Shown piece after piece: positions 1 through 7,753 of a DNA stretch of 64,000 bases. The notes below the pieces were generated by a model. That model did not search any database. It saw nothing but the letters and a program-made list of their open reading frames with translations, and had not been told where the DNA came from. This DNA is from Pseudomonas fluorescens (GTDB taxonomy: Bacteria; Pseudomonadota; Gammaproteobacteria; Pseudomonadales; Pseudomonadaceae): NCBI RefSeq assembly GCF_003732425.1, contig NZ_MOBX01000015.1, positions 452,303 to 516,302 of the forward strand. Direction: 5' to 3'. Made by a program: the position numbers and the translations under genes. The first letter of the stretch is position 1. Each line of letters begins with the position of its first letter.

Positions 1-247
1 GCGGGTCGTGGCCGATCAGTTCCTTGAACGCCTCGTCCGACATCTGCACATCAAACGCCGCGCCAGAATTGACGAAACCTGCCACCACGCCATCCACCTC
101 AGCGACGATAAAACCCTCGGGCCAGGTGGCAATACGCGTGGCGATCTTCTCGCGGGTGGCCGCTTCGTCGCCTTCGTAGGCAACGGTTTCGATGGCGTAG
201 CAGCGGTCCAGGTCGGCGGCGGTGACGTTGCGGATGAGGGTGTTCAT
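1..247 (-). CDS. GNAT-family N-acetyltransferase (partial, C-terminus off the left edge)
   Basis: Read on the minus strand from the ATG at 245-247, this gives about 82 residues and runs off the left edge of the window. The protein begins MNTLIRNVTAADLDRCYAIE and continues to a stretch (IVAEVDGVVAGFVNSGA) that matches the beta-strand pattern of the GNAT acetyl-CoA acyltransferase fold (strand 1, helix 1, then the V-DG-VVAGF strand). The acetyl-CoA-binding R/Q-x-x-G-x-G/A loop would lie in the missing part. The aralkylamine-acetyltransferase-like subgroup is possible, but the acceptor cannot be named. Confidence 0.8.
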   Translation of the reverse strand, partial: MNTLIRNVTAADLDRCYAIETVAYEGDEAATREKIATRIATWPEGFIVAEVDGVVAGFVNSGAAFDVQMSDEAFKELIGHDP

Positions 248-412
248 GGCGGCTCGGAAATCAGCAGAAGAAAGTGCCGAAAGCATAAAGGAATAAGGTC
301 TGCATATCGATGTGCAGGGGCGGCGTAAAGCCTGCGTATAAGCGCTTTTCTTCGGGCGTTTGTCGGGCTATTTCTCAGGCGTGTCTCTGATCACCCTTGG
401 GGGAAACCGCTT

Positions 413-517
413 ATGAGCAGCGTTGAAATAGGCCTGTTGATGGTGTTGGGCATCAGTACGTTCGGCTTTATCACTCTGGGTATCGATCTGTTGCGGGCGC
501 GACGTAAACAGCGTTGA
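413..517 (+). CDS. Small single-span membrane peptide (34 aa), hypothetical
   Basis: An ATG preceded by a purine-rich GGGGGA stretch opens a 34-residue frame. It has one hydrophobic segment (about residues 5-24, IGLLMVLGISTFGFITLGI) followed by a basic tail (RARRKQR), as in a single-pass inner-membrane peptide with its C-terminus inside. It sits alone between the partial GNAT gene and the convergent GyrI-like gene. No function can be assigned. The hydrophobic-then-basic pattern and the ribosome binding site make it more likely real than chance. Confidence 0.55.
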   Translation: MSSVEIGLLMVLGISTFGFITLGIDLLRARRKQR

Positions 518-558
518 AAGCATGAGGCGGATCAGTGATCCGCCTCATGGTGTTGGGC

Positions 559-1053
559 TCAAACCTTGGTATCGACCGGCACGCAGATTTCCAATTTGCC
601 GGTGTGCAGCTTCGGATTGAAATCGGCGCTGTAACGCTCCAGTTCCGGGGCGTTGAGTTCCACGTAGTGCGAGGTTGGCAGCCAGGTCTTGTAGATGTAT
701 TGCAGGGTTTGCGGCAGTTGTTCGAGCGGTCCCTTGTGCTCGAACACTGCGTATTGCCGAGGCAGCACTTCGACCCACTGGTAGACCTTCTGGTCGAGGT
801 CATCGAGCTTGTCGATTTCCACCCCGGCGATGTAATCGAAGCCGCCCTTGCCGTCGAAATTGCTGCAGACTCCGTAAGTCACTTCGTTCTTTTGCCCCGG
901 GATCTTTCCCAAGTGCGGCAAGAACTTTTCCCACAGCGCCGGGATGTCTTTGGCTGTGTCTTGGGTAAATCGACCGCGAAAGCCTGCAATCAGCAGGAAA
1001 TGTCCATGTTCGAAGCGAGGTTCAGCCACTTCGACGCGTTTTTGCTCATCCAT
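559..1053 (-). CDS. GyrI-like / AraC-type effector-binding domain protein
   Basis: This 164-residue protein starts MDEQKRVEVAEPRFEHGHFL. It has the layout of the stand-alone GyrI-like small-molecule-binding domain (AraC_E_bind/SOUL-like fold): an N-terminal strand, a central YGVCSNFDGKGGFDYIAGVEI strand, then VLPRQYAVFEHKGPLEQLPQTLQYIY and a C-terminal ELERY...LEICVPV. These features are diagnostic of the family (the 'P...Y.VF.h.G....l..t...i...W' block). No DNA-binding domain is present, so it is probably a ligand-binding or sequestering protein. The frame is open further upstream, but the start chosen gives the family length. It lies 68 bp downstream of the LysE gene on the same strand. Confidence 0.8.
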   Translation of the reverse strand: MDEQKRVEVAEPRFEHGHFLLIAGFRGRFTQDTAKDIPALWEKFLPHLGKIPGQKNEVTYGVCSNFDGKGGFDYIAGVEIDKLDDLDQKVYQWVEVLPRQYAVFEHKGPLEQLPQTLQYIYKTWLPTSHYVELNAPELERYSADFNPKLHTGKLEICVPVDTKV

Positions 1054-1121
1054 GACTCGACTCCTGGAACAAAAAAGGGGGTTCGGCTGGGAGTATAGAA
1101 AGCCCGATCCAATTCGCACGG

Positions 1122-1784
1122 TTACAGCGCGTGCAACTGCTCGACGGCGCCCGAACCGACAAATTCGTTGTAGCCAGATACGATCACGTACACCGCGAAA
1201 TAGCAGAAGATCGCTGCAGATGCCAGATAGGAATAGCGTAATAGCTTGTCGCCCAGCAGCTTGCCGCCATGGCTCGCGGCGAAGCACAAACCGGCCGACC
1301 ACAGCAGTCCGGCGCAGAGAAAGCCGCCGAGGAACAGCGCCGAACTGAGCGGGCCACCGCCACCGGAACGCGCAATCAACGTGCCGCCCACTGCCGCAAA
1401 CCAGAGAATCGCGCTCGGCGACGACATGGCGAGAAATATCCCCCGGAAAAACTCCTTGCGATGGGAGTTCTGCCCCACCTCCGCCGTCGCCGCCAACTGC
1501 GCCTCGTGGTGAATCGCCGAATAGATCATCTTCGCCGCAAAGTAGATCAGCAGCGCCGAACCACCGATCCACAGCACCCAGCGTACCGTTTCGTATTGCA
1601 GCAAAACGGTCATGCCGGCCAGCGCCAGCACCGCGTAAATCAGGTCACCGACGCAGGTGCCGAGGCCCAGAGCGAAACCCTGAAAGTAACCGCGCTGCAT
1701 CGCCAGGGTGATCATGGCGATGTTGGCCACGCCGATATCCAGGCACAGCGAAAGGCTCAGCAAGAAGCCGCTGGTGAATTCCAT
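1122..1784 (-). CDS. LysE/RhtB-family amino-acid exporter
   Basis: This 220-residue, very hydrophobic protein has about six predicted membrane helices. The N-terminal helix-loop (FLLSLSLCLDIGVANIAMITLAMQRGYFQGFALGLGTCVGDLIYAVLA) matches LysE/RhtB exporters, in which a GP-n motif near residues 12-18 and the 'G...GlG...gd' block are conserved. Here the usual 'GP' is replaced by 'DIG'. The family exports amino acids or related small molecules using the proton gradient. The substrate is unknown. It may be co-transcribed with the GyrI-like gene downstream. Confidence 0.85.
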   Translation of the reverse strand: MEFTSGFLLSLSLCLDIGVANIAMITLAMQRGYFQGFALGLGTCVGDLIYAVLALAGMTVLLQYETVRWVLWIGGSALLIYFAAKMIYSAIHHEAQLAATAEVGQNSHRKEFFRGIFLAMSSPSAILWFAAVGGTLIARSGGGGPLSSALFLGGFLCAGLLWSAGLCFAASHGGKLLGDKLLRYSYLASAAIFCYFAVYVIVSGYNEFVGSGAVEQLHAL

Positions 1785-1923
1785 TAACCATTTTCCTTCG
1801 GAAAAAAATGTTTACAAACGGGCTGGACAGTATGCCATCAGCGCCCTTATCTTCCGCCACAGGTCACCGCAGTGACCAGCGTCGCTCGGACGGTTCCGGG
1901 CGCTTACGTTATCCGAGGCAACA

Positions 1924-3141
1924 ATGGCCGAACAAGGTTCGCCGCGCCGCTTTGCGCGCATAGATCGACTCCCCCCTTACGTTTTCAACATCACCGCCGA
2001 GCTGAAGATGGCCGCCAGGCGTCGTGGTGAAGACATCATCGACTTGAGCATGGGCAATCCCGACGGCGCCACGCCGCCGCACATTGTCGAAAAACTCGTA
2101 CAAGTTGCCCAACGCGAAGACACCCACGGTTACTCGACGTCCAAGGGCATTCCGCGCCTGCGCCGGGCGATTTCCAATTGGTACAAGGATCGCTACGCGG
2201 TCGATATCGACCCGGAAAGCGAAGCCATTGTCACCATCGGTTCCAAGGAAGGCCTGGCGCATTTGATGCTGGCAACCCTGGATCAGGGCGACACCGTGCT
2301 GGTGCCGAACCCAAGCTATCCGATTCACATCTACGGCGCGGTGATTGCCGGTGCCCAAGTGCGTTCGGTGCCGCTGGTGCCGGGTGTGGACTTCTTCGAC
2401 GAACTGGAACGGGCCATTCGCGGCTCGATCCCGAAGCCGAAAATGATGATCCTCGGCTTTCCGTCCAACCCGACCGCGCAGTGCGTGGAGCTGGATTTCT
2501 TCGAACGGGTGATTGCCCTCGCCAAGCAGTACGACGTATTGGTGATTCACGACCTGGCGTACGCTGACATTGTCTACGACGGCTGGAAAGCCCCGTCGAT
2601 CATGCAGGTGCCGGGGGCCAAGGACATCGCGGTGGAGTTTTTCACCCTGTCCAAAAGCTACAACATGGCCGGCTGGCGCATCGGTTTCATGGTCGGTAAC
2701 CCGGAACTGGTCAACGCGCTGGCGCGGATCAAGAGTTACCACGACTACGGCACCTTCACCCCGCTGCAGGTGGCGGCAATTGCCGCGCTGGAAGGCGATC
2801 AGCAATGCGTGCGCGACATCGCCGAGCAGTACCGGCAGCGCCGCAACGTGCTGGTCAAAGGCCTGCATGAACTGGGCTGGATGGTCGAGAATCCGAAGGC
2901 GTCGATGTATGTCTGGGCGAAGATTCCCGAGGCGTACGCGCATCTGGGTTCGCTGGAATTTGCCAAGAAACTGCTGGCCGAAGCCAAGGTGTGCGTCTCG
3001 CCGGGGGTTGGTTTTGGTGAGTATGGTGATGATCATGTGCGCTTTGCGCTGATCGAAAACCAGGACCGGATTCGTCAGGCGGTGCGCGGGATTCGCGGGA
3101 TGTTCCGGGCGGATGGGCTGGCCCCGAAAACCACCGGCTAA
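1924..3141 (+). CDS. alaC: Alanine transaminase AlaC (PLP-dependent class I/II aminotransferase)
   Basis: This 405-residue fold-type I PLP enzyme makes alanine from pyruvate and glutamate in the cytoplasm. The opening (FARIDRLPPYVFNITAELKMAARRRGEDIIDLSMGNPDG) is characteristic of AlaC/YfdZ. Other landmarks are YSTSKGIPRLRRAI, the PLP-contact NPSYPIHIYGA, the FPSNPTAQ loop, HDLAYAD, and the Schiff-base lysine in FFTLSKSYNMAGWRIGF. The start has a GAGG ribosome site about 6 bases upstream. It is transcribed singly and ends before a REP pair and a terminator. Confidence 0.93.
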   Translation: MAEQGSPRRFARIDRLPPYVFNITAELKMAARRRGEDIIDLSMGNPDGATPPHIVEKLVQVAQREDTHGYSTSKGIPRLRRAISNWYKDRYAVDIDPESEAIVTIGSKEGLAHLMLATLDQGDTVLVPNPSYPIHIYGAVIAGAQVRSVPLVPGVDFFDELERAIRGSIPKPKMMILGFPSNPTAQCVELDFFERVIALAKQYDVLVIHDLAYADIVYDGWKAPSIMQVPGAKDIAVEFFTLSKSYNMAGWRIGFMVGNPELVNALARIKSYHDYGTFTPLQVAAIAALEGDQQCVRDIAEQYRQRRNVLVKGLHELGWMVENPKASMYVWAKIPEAYAHLGSLEFAKKLLAEAKVCVSPGVGFGEYGDDHVRFALIENQDRIRQAVRGIRGMFRADGLAPKTTG

Positions 3142-3164
3142 TGCAAAACCTGCAGGACAACACC

Positions 3165-3297
3165 TGTGGCGAGGGAGCTCGCTCCCGCTCGGCTGCGAAG
3201 CAGCCGTAAATCCGGCTAATGCGGTCTGACTGAAGATCAGCGTTGAATGATTTTGGGGCCGCTTCGCAGCCCAGCGGGAGCAAGCTCCCTCGCCACA
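3165..3297. repeat. REP pair, GGCGAGGGAGC family
   Basis: Two inverted copies of a palindromic unit (CTGTGGCGAGGGAGCTCGCT and its complement AGCAAGCTCCCTCGCCACA) flank a short spacer. The same unit occurs near 38.0, 40.4 and 50.3 kb, so it is a dispersed REPIN-type element. It follows alaC and may stabilise the mRNA end. Confidence 0.85.
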
Positions 3298-3328
3298 AAA
3301 AGCCGCGCTACCACAGATATTTCAGGCA

Positions 3329-3357
3329 CAAAAAAACCGCATCGCTGCGGTTTTTTT
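3329..3357. terminator. Bidirectional intrinsic terminator
   Basis: The hairpin CCGCATCGCTGCGG has an A-run on its left and seven T on its right. It lies between the convergent alaC and gntP genes and can serve both. Confidence 0.85.
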
Positions 3358-3375
3358 GTGTCTGCAAGAAGCCGC

Positions 3376-4731
3376 TTAAACGAACAGCGACAACAGCAGG
3401 ATAAAGCCCAGCGCGACGATGGACAGGATGGTTTCCATCGCCGTCCAGGTCTTGAACGTCTCGGCCACGGTCATGTTGAAGTACTGCTTCACCAGCCAGA
3501 AACCGGCGTCGTTCACGTGGGACAGAATCAACGAACCGGCACCAGTGGCCAACACCAACAGCTCACGGTTAACGCCCGGGATCATCCCCACCACCGGCAC
3601 CACAATGCCCGCGCCGGTGATGGTCGCCACAGTCGCCGAACCGGTGGCAATCCGAATCACCGCCGCCACCAGCCACGCCAGCAGGATCGGCGAGATCTGC
3701 GCGCTGACCGCCATGTGGCCGATCACGTCGCCCACACCGCTGGTCACCAGCATCTGCTTGAAGCCACCGCCGGCACCGATGATCAGAATGATCGCGGCGG
3801 TTGGCGCCAGGCTCGCATCCAGCCACTTGAGCATTTGCTGGGAACCGATGCCCTGCTTGTGCCCGAAGGTGTACAGCGACAGCAGCAAGGCCAGCAGCAG
3901 TGCCGAGATCGGGTGACCGATCATGTCCATCCAGGTGCGGAAGAAGTGACCGTCCGGCAGCGCGACGTCAGCGAAAGTTTTCAGCAGCATCAGGAACACC
4001 GGCAACAGCACGGTGATCAGGGTGATGGTGAAGCTCGGCAGCTTGGCCGAGTCGTCATTTTCGCGGGCCAGTTGATCGACCAGTTCCTGATTCGGGTGAC
4101 CCGGAATGTGCTTGGCGATGAACGTACCGAAGATCGGACCGGCAATGATCGCGGTCGGCAGCGCAACGATCAGACCGTAAAGAATGGTCTTGCCGATGTC
4201 AGCACCGAACACGCCGATGGCCAGCAGCGGGCCAGGATGCGGCGGCACCAGGCCGTGCACAGCGGACAGACCGGCGAGCAGCGGGATACCGATCTTGATG
4301 ATCGATACACCGGTGCGACGCGCAACGATGAACACCAACGGAATCAGCAGGACAAAGCCGATCTCGAAGAACAGCGGAATGCCCACCAGGAACGCGGCGA
4401 ACATCATTGCCCACTGGACTTTGTCTTTACCGAACGCACGGATCAGGGTCTGGGCGATCTGATCGGCGCCGCCGGATTCGGCCATCATTTTGCCGAGCAT
4501 GGTGCCCAGCGCGAGGATGATGCCGACAAAACCGAGCACGCCACCGAAGCCGTCCTGGAACGCCTTGATGATGGTGCCGATCGGCATGCCCGACGTCAGG
4601 CCGAGGAACGCGGCGGCGATGGTCAGGGAGATGAATGGGTGAATCTTGAATTTGGTGATCAGGATAATCAGGCCGATTACCGTGACCACTGCATCGAGCA
4701 GCAGGTAGGCGTCGTGGGACATGCCAAACAT
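3376..4731 (-). CDS. gntP: Gluconate:H+ symporter, GntP family
   Basis: This 451-residue inner-membrane permease has about 12-14 hydrophobic segments. GntP-family signatures include ITKFKIHPFISLTIAAAFLG, GFGGVLGFVGIILALGTMLGKMMAESGG, FFEIGFVLLIPLVFIVARR, LVPPHPGPLLAIG and the C-terminal HVNDAGFWLVKQYFNMT. It imports gluconate for phosphorylation by the neighbouring gluconokinase. The start at 4731 has a GGAG site 9 bases upstream. An A-rich AATAACAACAACAA run (a Crc/Hfq-type motif) and a GntR-like operator lie directly upstream, inside the gap to gntK. Confidence 0.92.
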   Translation of the reverse strand: MFGMSHDAYLLLDAVVTVIGLIILITKFKIHPFISLTIAAAFLGLTSGMPIGTIIKAFQDGFGGVLGFVGIILALGTMLGKMMAESGGADQIAQTLIRAFGKDKVQWAMMFAAFLVGIPLFFEIGFVLLIPLVFIVARRTGVSIIKIGIPLLAGLSAVHGLVPPHPGPLLAIGVFGADIGKTILYGLIVALPTAIIAGPIFGTFIAKHIPGHPNQELVDQLARENDDSAKLPSFTITLITVLLPVFLMLLKTFADVALPDGHFFRTWMDMIGHPISALLLALLLSLYTFGHKQGIGSQQMLKWLDASLAPTAAIILIIGAGGGFKQMLVTSGVGDVIGHMAVSAQISPILLAWLVAAVIRIATGSATVATITGAGIVVPVVGMIPGVNRELLVLATGAGSLILSHVNDAGFWLVKQYFNMTVAETFKTWTAMETILSIVALGFILLLSLFV

Positions 4732-4748
4732 TGGGGGTGTCTCCTGGA

Positions 4749-4762
4749 TTGTTGTTGTTATT
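4749..4762 (-). promoter_or_regulatory. A-rich Crc/Hfq catabolite-activity motif ahead of gntP
   Basis: On the gntP-sense strand this reads AATAACAACAACAA, repeating the AANAANAA pattern bound by Hfq with Crc on mRNAs under catabolite repression in Pseudomonas. It sits just upstream of the gntP ribosome site. Confidence 0.6.
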
Positions 4763-4789
4763 AAAACGGGTTAAACAGAAGTCGCGAGG

Positions 4790-4806
4790 ACAGCGCTATC
4801 TCTTTC
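4790..4806. promoter_or_regulatory. Putative GntR operator between gntK and gntP
   Basis: ACAGCGCTATCTCTTTC shares the ACAGCGCTA core with two sites in the gntK/gntR intergenic region. The reverse complement resembles the published Pseudomonas GntR site (AC-N2-AAG-N-TAGCGCT). It would give gntP its own gluconate-responsive promoter. Confidence 0.55.
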
Positions 4807-4813
4807 AACACAC

Positions 4814-5347
4814 TCATACCGCCTGCTTCAGACCGTGGGCCTGCCACCAGACGTGAGCCTGGGACGCCAGTTCTTCAACACTGTGGATCGAAGCATTCAA
4901 CGCCAACGTCAGCGGCTCGCCCTTCGGCGATTCGAGGGTGGCGAACTGGCTTTCGATCAACGTGGCCGGCATGAAGTGGCCCGGACGATGGGACACACGT
5001 TCAGCGGCGACTTCAGGGGTCAATTCAAGAAACACGAAGCCCAGGCCCGGCAAGGCGCTGCGCAACACTTCGCGATAACTGTGTTTAAGGGCCGAGCAGG
5101 TCAGCACCGGGCGTTGGCCTTGTGCATCGACGCGACGCAGTTCATCGCACAGGCTGTCGAGCCAGCCGGCACGGTCGTCGTCGTTCAGGGGGATCCCCGC
5201 GCTCATCTTTTCGATGTTCGCGGCCGGATGGAAAGTATCGCCTTCAATGGCAGTGGCGCCGCTCAATTGGCACAGGGCCTCGCTGACGCACGTCTTGCCG
5301 CAACCGGCAACGCCCATGATGACCAGGGCGGTGATGGGATGACTCAT
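4814..5347 (-). CDS. gntK: Gluconokinase (P-loop type)
   Basis: This 177-residue cytoplasmic kinase phosphorylates D-gluconate with ATP to 6-phosphogluconate, feeding the Entner-Doudoroff pathway. The Walker A loop is VMGVAGCGKTCVSEAL (about residues 12-27). The family features EGDTFHPAANIEKMSAGIPLNDDDR, CSALKHSYREVLR and the HFMPATLIESQFATLE segment are intact. The length is normal for the family. A GAGG ribosome site precedes the ATG. gntP follows 82 bp downstream on the same strand and gntR is divergent. Confidence 0.93.
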   Translation of the reverse strand: MSHPITALVIMGVAGCGKTCVSEALCQLSGATAIEGDTFHPAANIEKMSAGIPLNDDDRAGWLDSLCDELRRVDAQGQRPVLTCSALKHSYREVLRSALPGLGFVFLELTPEVAAERVSHRPGHFMPATLIESQFATLESPKGEPLTLALNASIHSVEELASQAHVWWQAHGLKQAV

Positions 5348-5366
5348 ATAACACCTCAGCGCGCAG

Positions 5367-5386
5367 ACAGCGCTACCTTTGCTAGC
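5367..5386. promoter_or_regulatory. Putative GntR operator at the gntK promoter
   Basis: ACAGCGCTACCTTTGCTAGC lies about 20 bp upstream of the gntK start. It matches the inverse of the known Pseudomonas GntR motif apart from the last two bases, and nearly repeats the site at 5519. Confidence 0.6.
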
Positions 5387-5518
5387 TATGACTCTAGTGC
5401 ACAGGCAGAAGTTGCCGACGCCTTCTTGTCGTTTTTTTGGGTTGCAGCAGGTTTGTTCCCAACGCCAAAAAGCGAAGATCAGGCAGGACCTCGCTTACGC
5501 ATTTACAGCTGCATCAGG

Positions 5519-5537
5519 ACAGCGCTACCTTAGTGCC
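5519..5537. promoter_or_regulatory. Putative GntR operator at the gntR promoter
   Basis: ACAGCGCTACCTTAGTGCC lies 26 bp before the gntR start and is identical to the 5367 site over its first 13 bases. This fits autorepression of gntR. Confidence 0.6.
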
Positions 5538-5562
5538 TTGATTTTTGTTTGGCAAGCCGTCG

Positions 5563-6594
5563 ATGACCTCCCCTAAAAACGATAAAAACACGCGCACCAC
5601 CGGCCGTCCCACCCTTAATGAAGTTGCCCGTCTGGCCGGTGTCAGCCCGATTACCGCCTCCCGCGCCTTGCGTGGTGTCAGCACCGTGGCCACAGACCTT
5701 GTGGAAAAAGTGCAGAAAGCTGCGCTCGAACTCAACTACGTGGTCAACCCTGCCGCCCGCGCTTTAGCCTCGGCGCAAAGCCATTCGGTCGTCGTATTAG
5801 TGCCTTCGCTGTCCAACCTTTTGTTCATCGATACGCTGGAAGCCATTCATCGGGTGCTCACGCCCAAAGGCTTCGAAGTGCTGATCGGCAACTTCCACTA
5901 TTCACGCGATGAAGAAGAAAACCTGTTGCGCAATTACATGGCCTATCAGCCACGCGGGTTGCTGTTGACCGGGTTTGATCGCACGGAAAGTTCGCGACGG
6001 ATGATTGAGGCGAGCAACATTCCCTGCGTGTACATGATGGAACTGGACAGCGCCGCCGGGGTGAATTGCGTGGGATTCTCGCAACTCAGTGCTGGTGAAA
6101 CCGCGGCCGAGCATTTGCTCTCCCGTGGACGCAAGCGCCTGGCGTACATTGGCGCGCAACTGGATCAACGCACGTTGTTGCGCGGCGAAGGTTTTCGCAA
6201 GGCGTTGCAGAAGGCCGGCCGCTATGACCCGGATCTGGAAGTGCTGACGCCGCGTGCCTCCTCTGTGGGGTTAGGCGGTGAGTTGTTCCTGCAACTGCTG
6301 GCGGCGCACCCGGATGTCGATGCGATCTTCTTCGGCAACGACGACCTCGCGCAGGGTGCGTTGCTGGAAGCGTTGCGCAACGGCATCAAGATCCCCGAGC
6401 AGGTGGCGATTCTCGGCTTCAACGACTTGCCGATGTCCGAGCACATGGTGCCGCGTCTGAGCAGCATCAACACCCCGCGCGAAGCGATTGGCCGGCGTGC
6501 GGCGGAGCAGATGCTGACGTTGATGGCCGGTAACAGCGTCGCCCGCCCGGTGGAAGACATGGGCTTTGAACTGAAGATCCGCGAAAGCACATAA
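5563..6594 (+). CDS. gntR: LacI-family gluconate repressor GntR
   Basis: This 343-residue repressor has an N-terminal LacI helix-turn-helix (TLNEVARLAGVSPITASRALRG, about residues 17-38), the hinge helix NPAARALAS, and a periplasmic-binding-protein-like effector domain (VVVLVPSLSNLLF through IFFGNDDLAQGALLEAL and GFNDLPMSEHMVPRLSSI). In Pseudomonas this family represses gntP, gntK and itself until gluconate or 6-phosphogluconate binds. I chose the ATG at 5563; an in-frame TTG at 5545 is less likely. It is divergent from gntK, with two operator-like sites between them. Confidence 0.92.
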   Translation: MTSPKNDKNTRTTGRPTLNEVARLAGVSPITASRALRGVSTVATDLVEKVQKAALELNYVVNPAARALASAQSHSVVVLVPSLSNLLFIDTLEAIHRVLTPKGFEVLIGNFHYSRDEEENLLRNYMAYQPRGLLLTGFDRTESSRRMIEASNIPCVYMMELDSAAGVNCVGFSQLSAGETAAEHLLSRGRKRLAYIGAQLDQRTLLRGEGFRKALQKAGRYDPDLEVLTPRASSVGLGGELFLQLLAAHPDVDAIFFGNDDLAQGALLEALRNGIKIPEQVAILGFNDLPMSEHMVPRLSSINTPREAIGRRAAEQMLTLMAGNSVARPVEDMGFELKIREST

Positions 6595-6651
6595 CCCCTG
6601 AGCTCCCACAGGTTTTTGTGGAGTTCACAAATCCGGGGATCAACCACGATC

Positions 6652-6742
6652 CCTGTGGGAGCGAGCCTGCTCGCGAAAGCGGTGTGTCAGATAAGCACGT
6701 GCCGAGTGACACGACGCTTTCGCGAGCAGGCTCGCTCCCACA
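6652..6742. repeat. REP pair, GGGAGCGAGCCTGCTCGC family
   Basis: CTGTGGGAGCGAGCCTGCTC and its inverted copy flank about 40 bp. This is the most abundant repeat family in the window, with further pairs near 16.7, 35.1, 44.6, 52.8, 61.7 and 63.4 kb. It separates the convergent gntR and LysR genes. Confidence 0.88.
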
Positions 6743-6759
6743 TTGGATCTTCACAGACG

Positions 6760-7641
6760 CTAGTGGCTGAGCAGGTCGACGAGGGCCAGTGCGCCCTTTT
6801 GTAAGGGCTGGCTCTTGAGCCACACCGCATGCACCGGCATCACCAGACCGTTTTCGATATTGCGGAAATTCAGGCGTTTCAGCCGTCCGGCGTCCAATCG
6901 CGACTGCACCACCGACAACGGAAAATTACCCCAACCCAACCCCGCCTCGACCATTTCCATCGCCGTTTCAAGGCTGTCGGTGCGCCAATACGACTCCGCC
7001 ACCAATGGCCGCGTTTCACTGATCGGCAAGTCGCGACTGGCGACAATGATCTGCCGCACATGCACCAGATCCTCGAGAAACAGATCCTGCCCCTGCAACA
7101 GCGGACTGTCCGCCGCCAGTGTGGCGATCATCCGTTCGCTGCCGACAAACTGAAAACGCTCCAGCACATTCATGCTCAGCCCGGCGAACGCCAGGCACAC
7201 GCTGACGCGGCCGCTGTGCAGCATCGCCAGCACGTCGTCTTGCGGCGCGGTCAGCACTTCGATATCGAGCAGCGGATGGCGCTCGGCGATCACTTTGATC
7301 GCGGCCAGCAAACGGCGGCGATCGATGTCCGCGACCACGCCAATCGACAACTTGCTCTCCAGCCCCAGCGACAATTCAACGGCATGCACTTGCAGTTGCT
7401 TGAGCTGCTCGGCAATCAGCCGCGCATGCGGCACCAGCGACAGCGCCATTGCCGTGGGTTGTGGTTCGCGATGGCTGCGGTCGAACAGCAGATAACCGAG
7501 TTCCGCCTCAAGGTTGCCAATACTCATGCTGACAGCGGAAGGCACCCGTCCCAAGGCCCGCGCCGCAGCGGAAAACGAGCCGCGTTCAATCACGGCTAGA
7601 AACAGCTCGATGCTGTCGCTGTTGAAATTCACCTCAAACAC
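6760..7641 (-). CDS. LysR-family transcriptional regulator, probable regulator of the adjacent PACE efflux gene
   Basis: This 293-residue protein has an N-terminal winged helix-turn-helix (DSIELFLAVIERGSFSAAARALGRVPSAVSMSIGNLEAELGYLLFDRS, about residues 9-57) and a LysR substrate-binding domain (LSIGVVADIDRRRLLAAI onward). The start is a GTG at 7641; a second GTG three codons on is possible. It is divergent from a PACE transporter, the same arrangement as AceR/AceI, where a LysR regulator activates a biocide efflux pump. A nested inverted repeat lies between the two genes. The inducer is unknown. Confidence 0.87.
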   Translation of the reverse strand: MFEVNFNSDSIELFLAVIERGSFSAAARALGRVPSAVSMSIGNLEAELGYLLFDRSHREPQPTAMALSLVPHARLIAEQLKQLQVHAVELSLGLESKLSIGVVADIDRRRLLAAIKVIAERHPLLDIEVLTAPQDDVLAMLHSGRVSVCLAFAGLSMNVLERFQFVGSERMIATLAADSPLLQGQDLFLEDLVHVRQIIVASRDLPISETRPLVAESYWRTDSLETAMEMVEAGLGWGNFPLSVVQSRLDAGRLKRLNFRNIENGLVMPVHAVWLKSQPLQKGALALVDLLSH

Positions 7642-7644
7642 CTA

Positions 7645-7689
7645 TCAATAGAACTGAAAGTAGCTGACTTTTTCTGTCAGCCCTATTGA
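7645..7689. promoter_or_regulatory. Nested inverted repeats, candidate LysR operator
   Basis: The outer arms are TCAATAG (7645-7651) and CTATTGA (7683-7689). The inner arms are GCTGAC (7663-7668) and GTCAGC (7676-7681). The position between divergent LysR and PACE genes fits a regulator site, but no binding is proven. Confidence 0.45.
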
Positions 7690-7753
7690 AGCTATCTTTC
7701 GCCGCCTTCGCCAGTCCCACTGGCAATCAAACGGCAAGAAAGAGGCAACTCCC

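Noticed and set aside
559..1572. GyrI-like gene extended to 337 residues
   Set aside because: The extra N-terminal part overlaps the LysE gene in another frame and is not protein-like; the ATG at 1053 gives the family length.
3247..4764. 505-residue open frame antisense to gntP
   Set aside because: It begins inside a REP element and runs over a conserved permease gene; no family is recognisable.
5545..5563. TTG start for gntR adding six residues
   Set aside because: The downstream ATG begins the protein in the usual place before the helix-turn-helix, and the TTG has no ribosome site.
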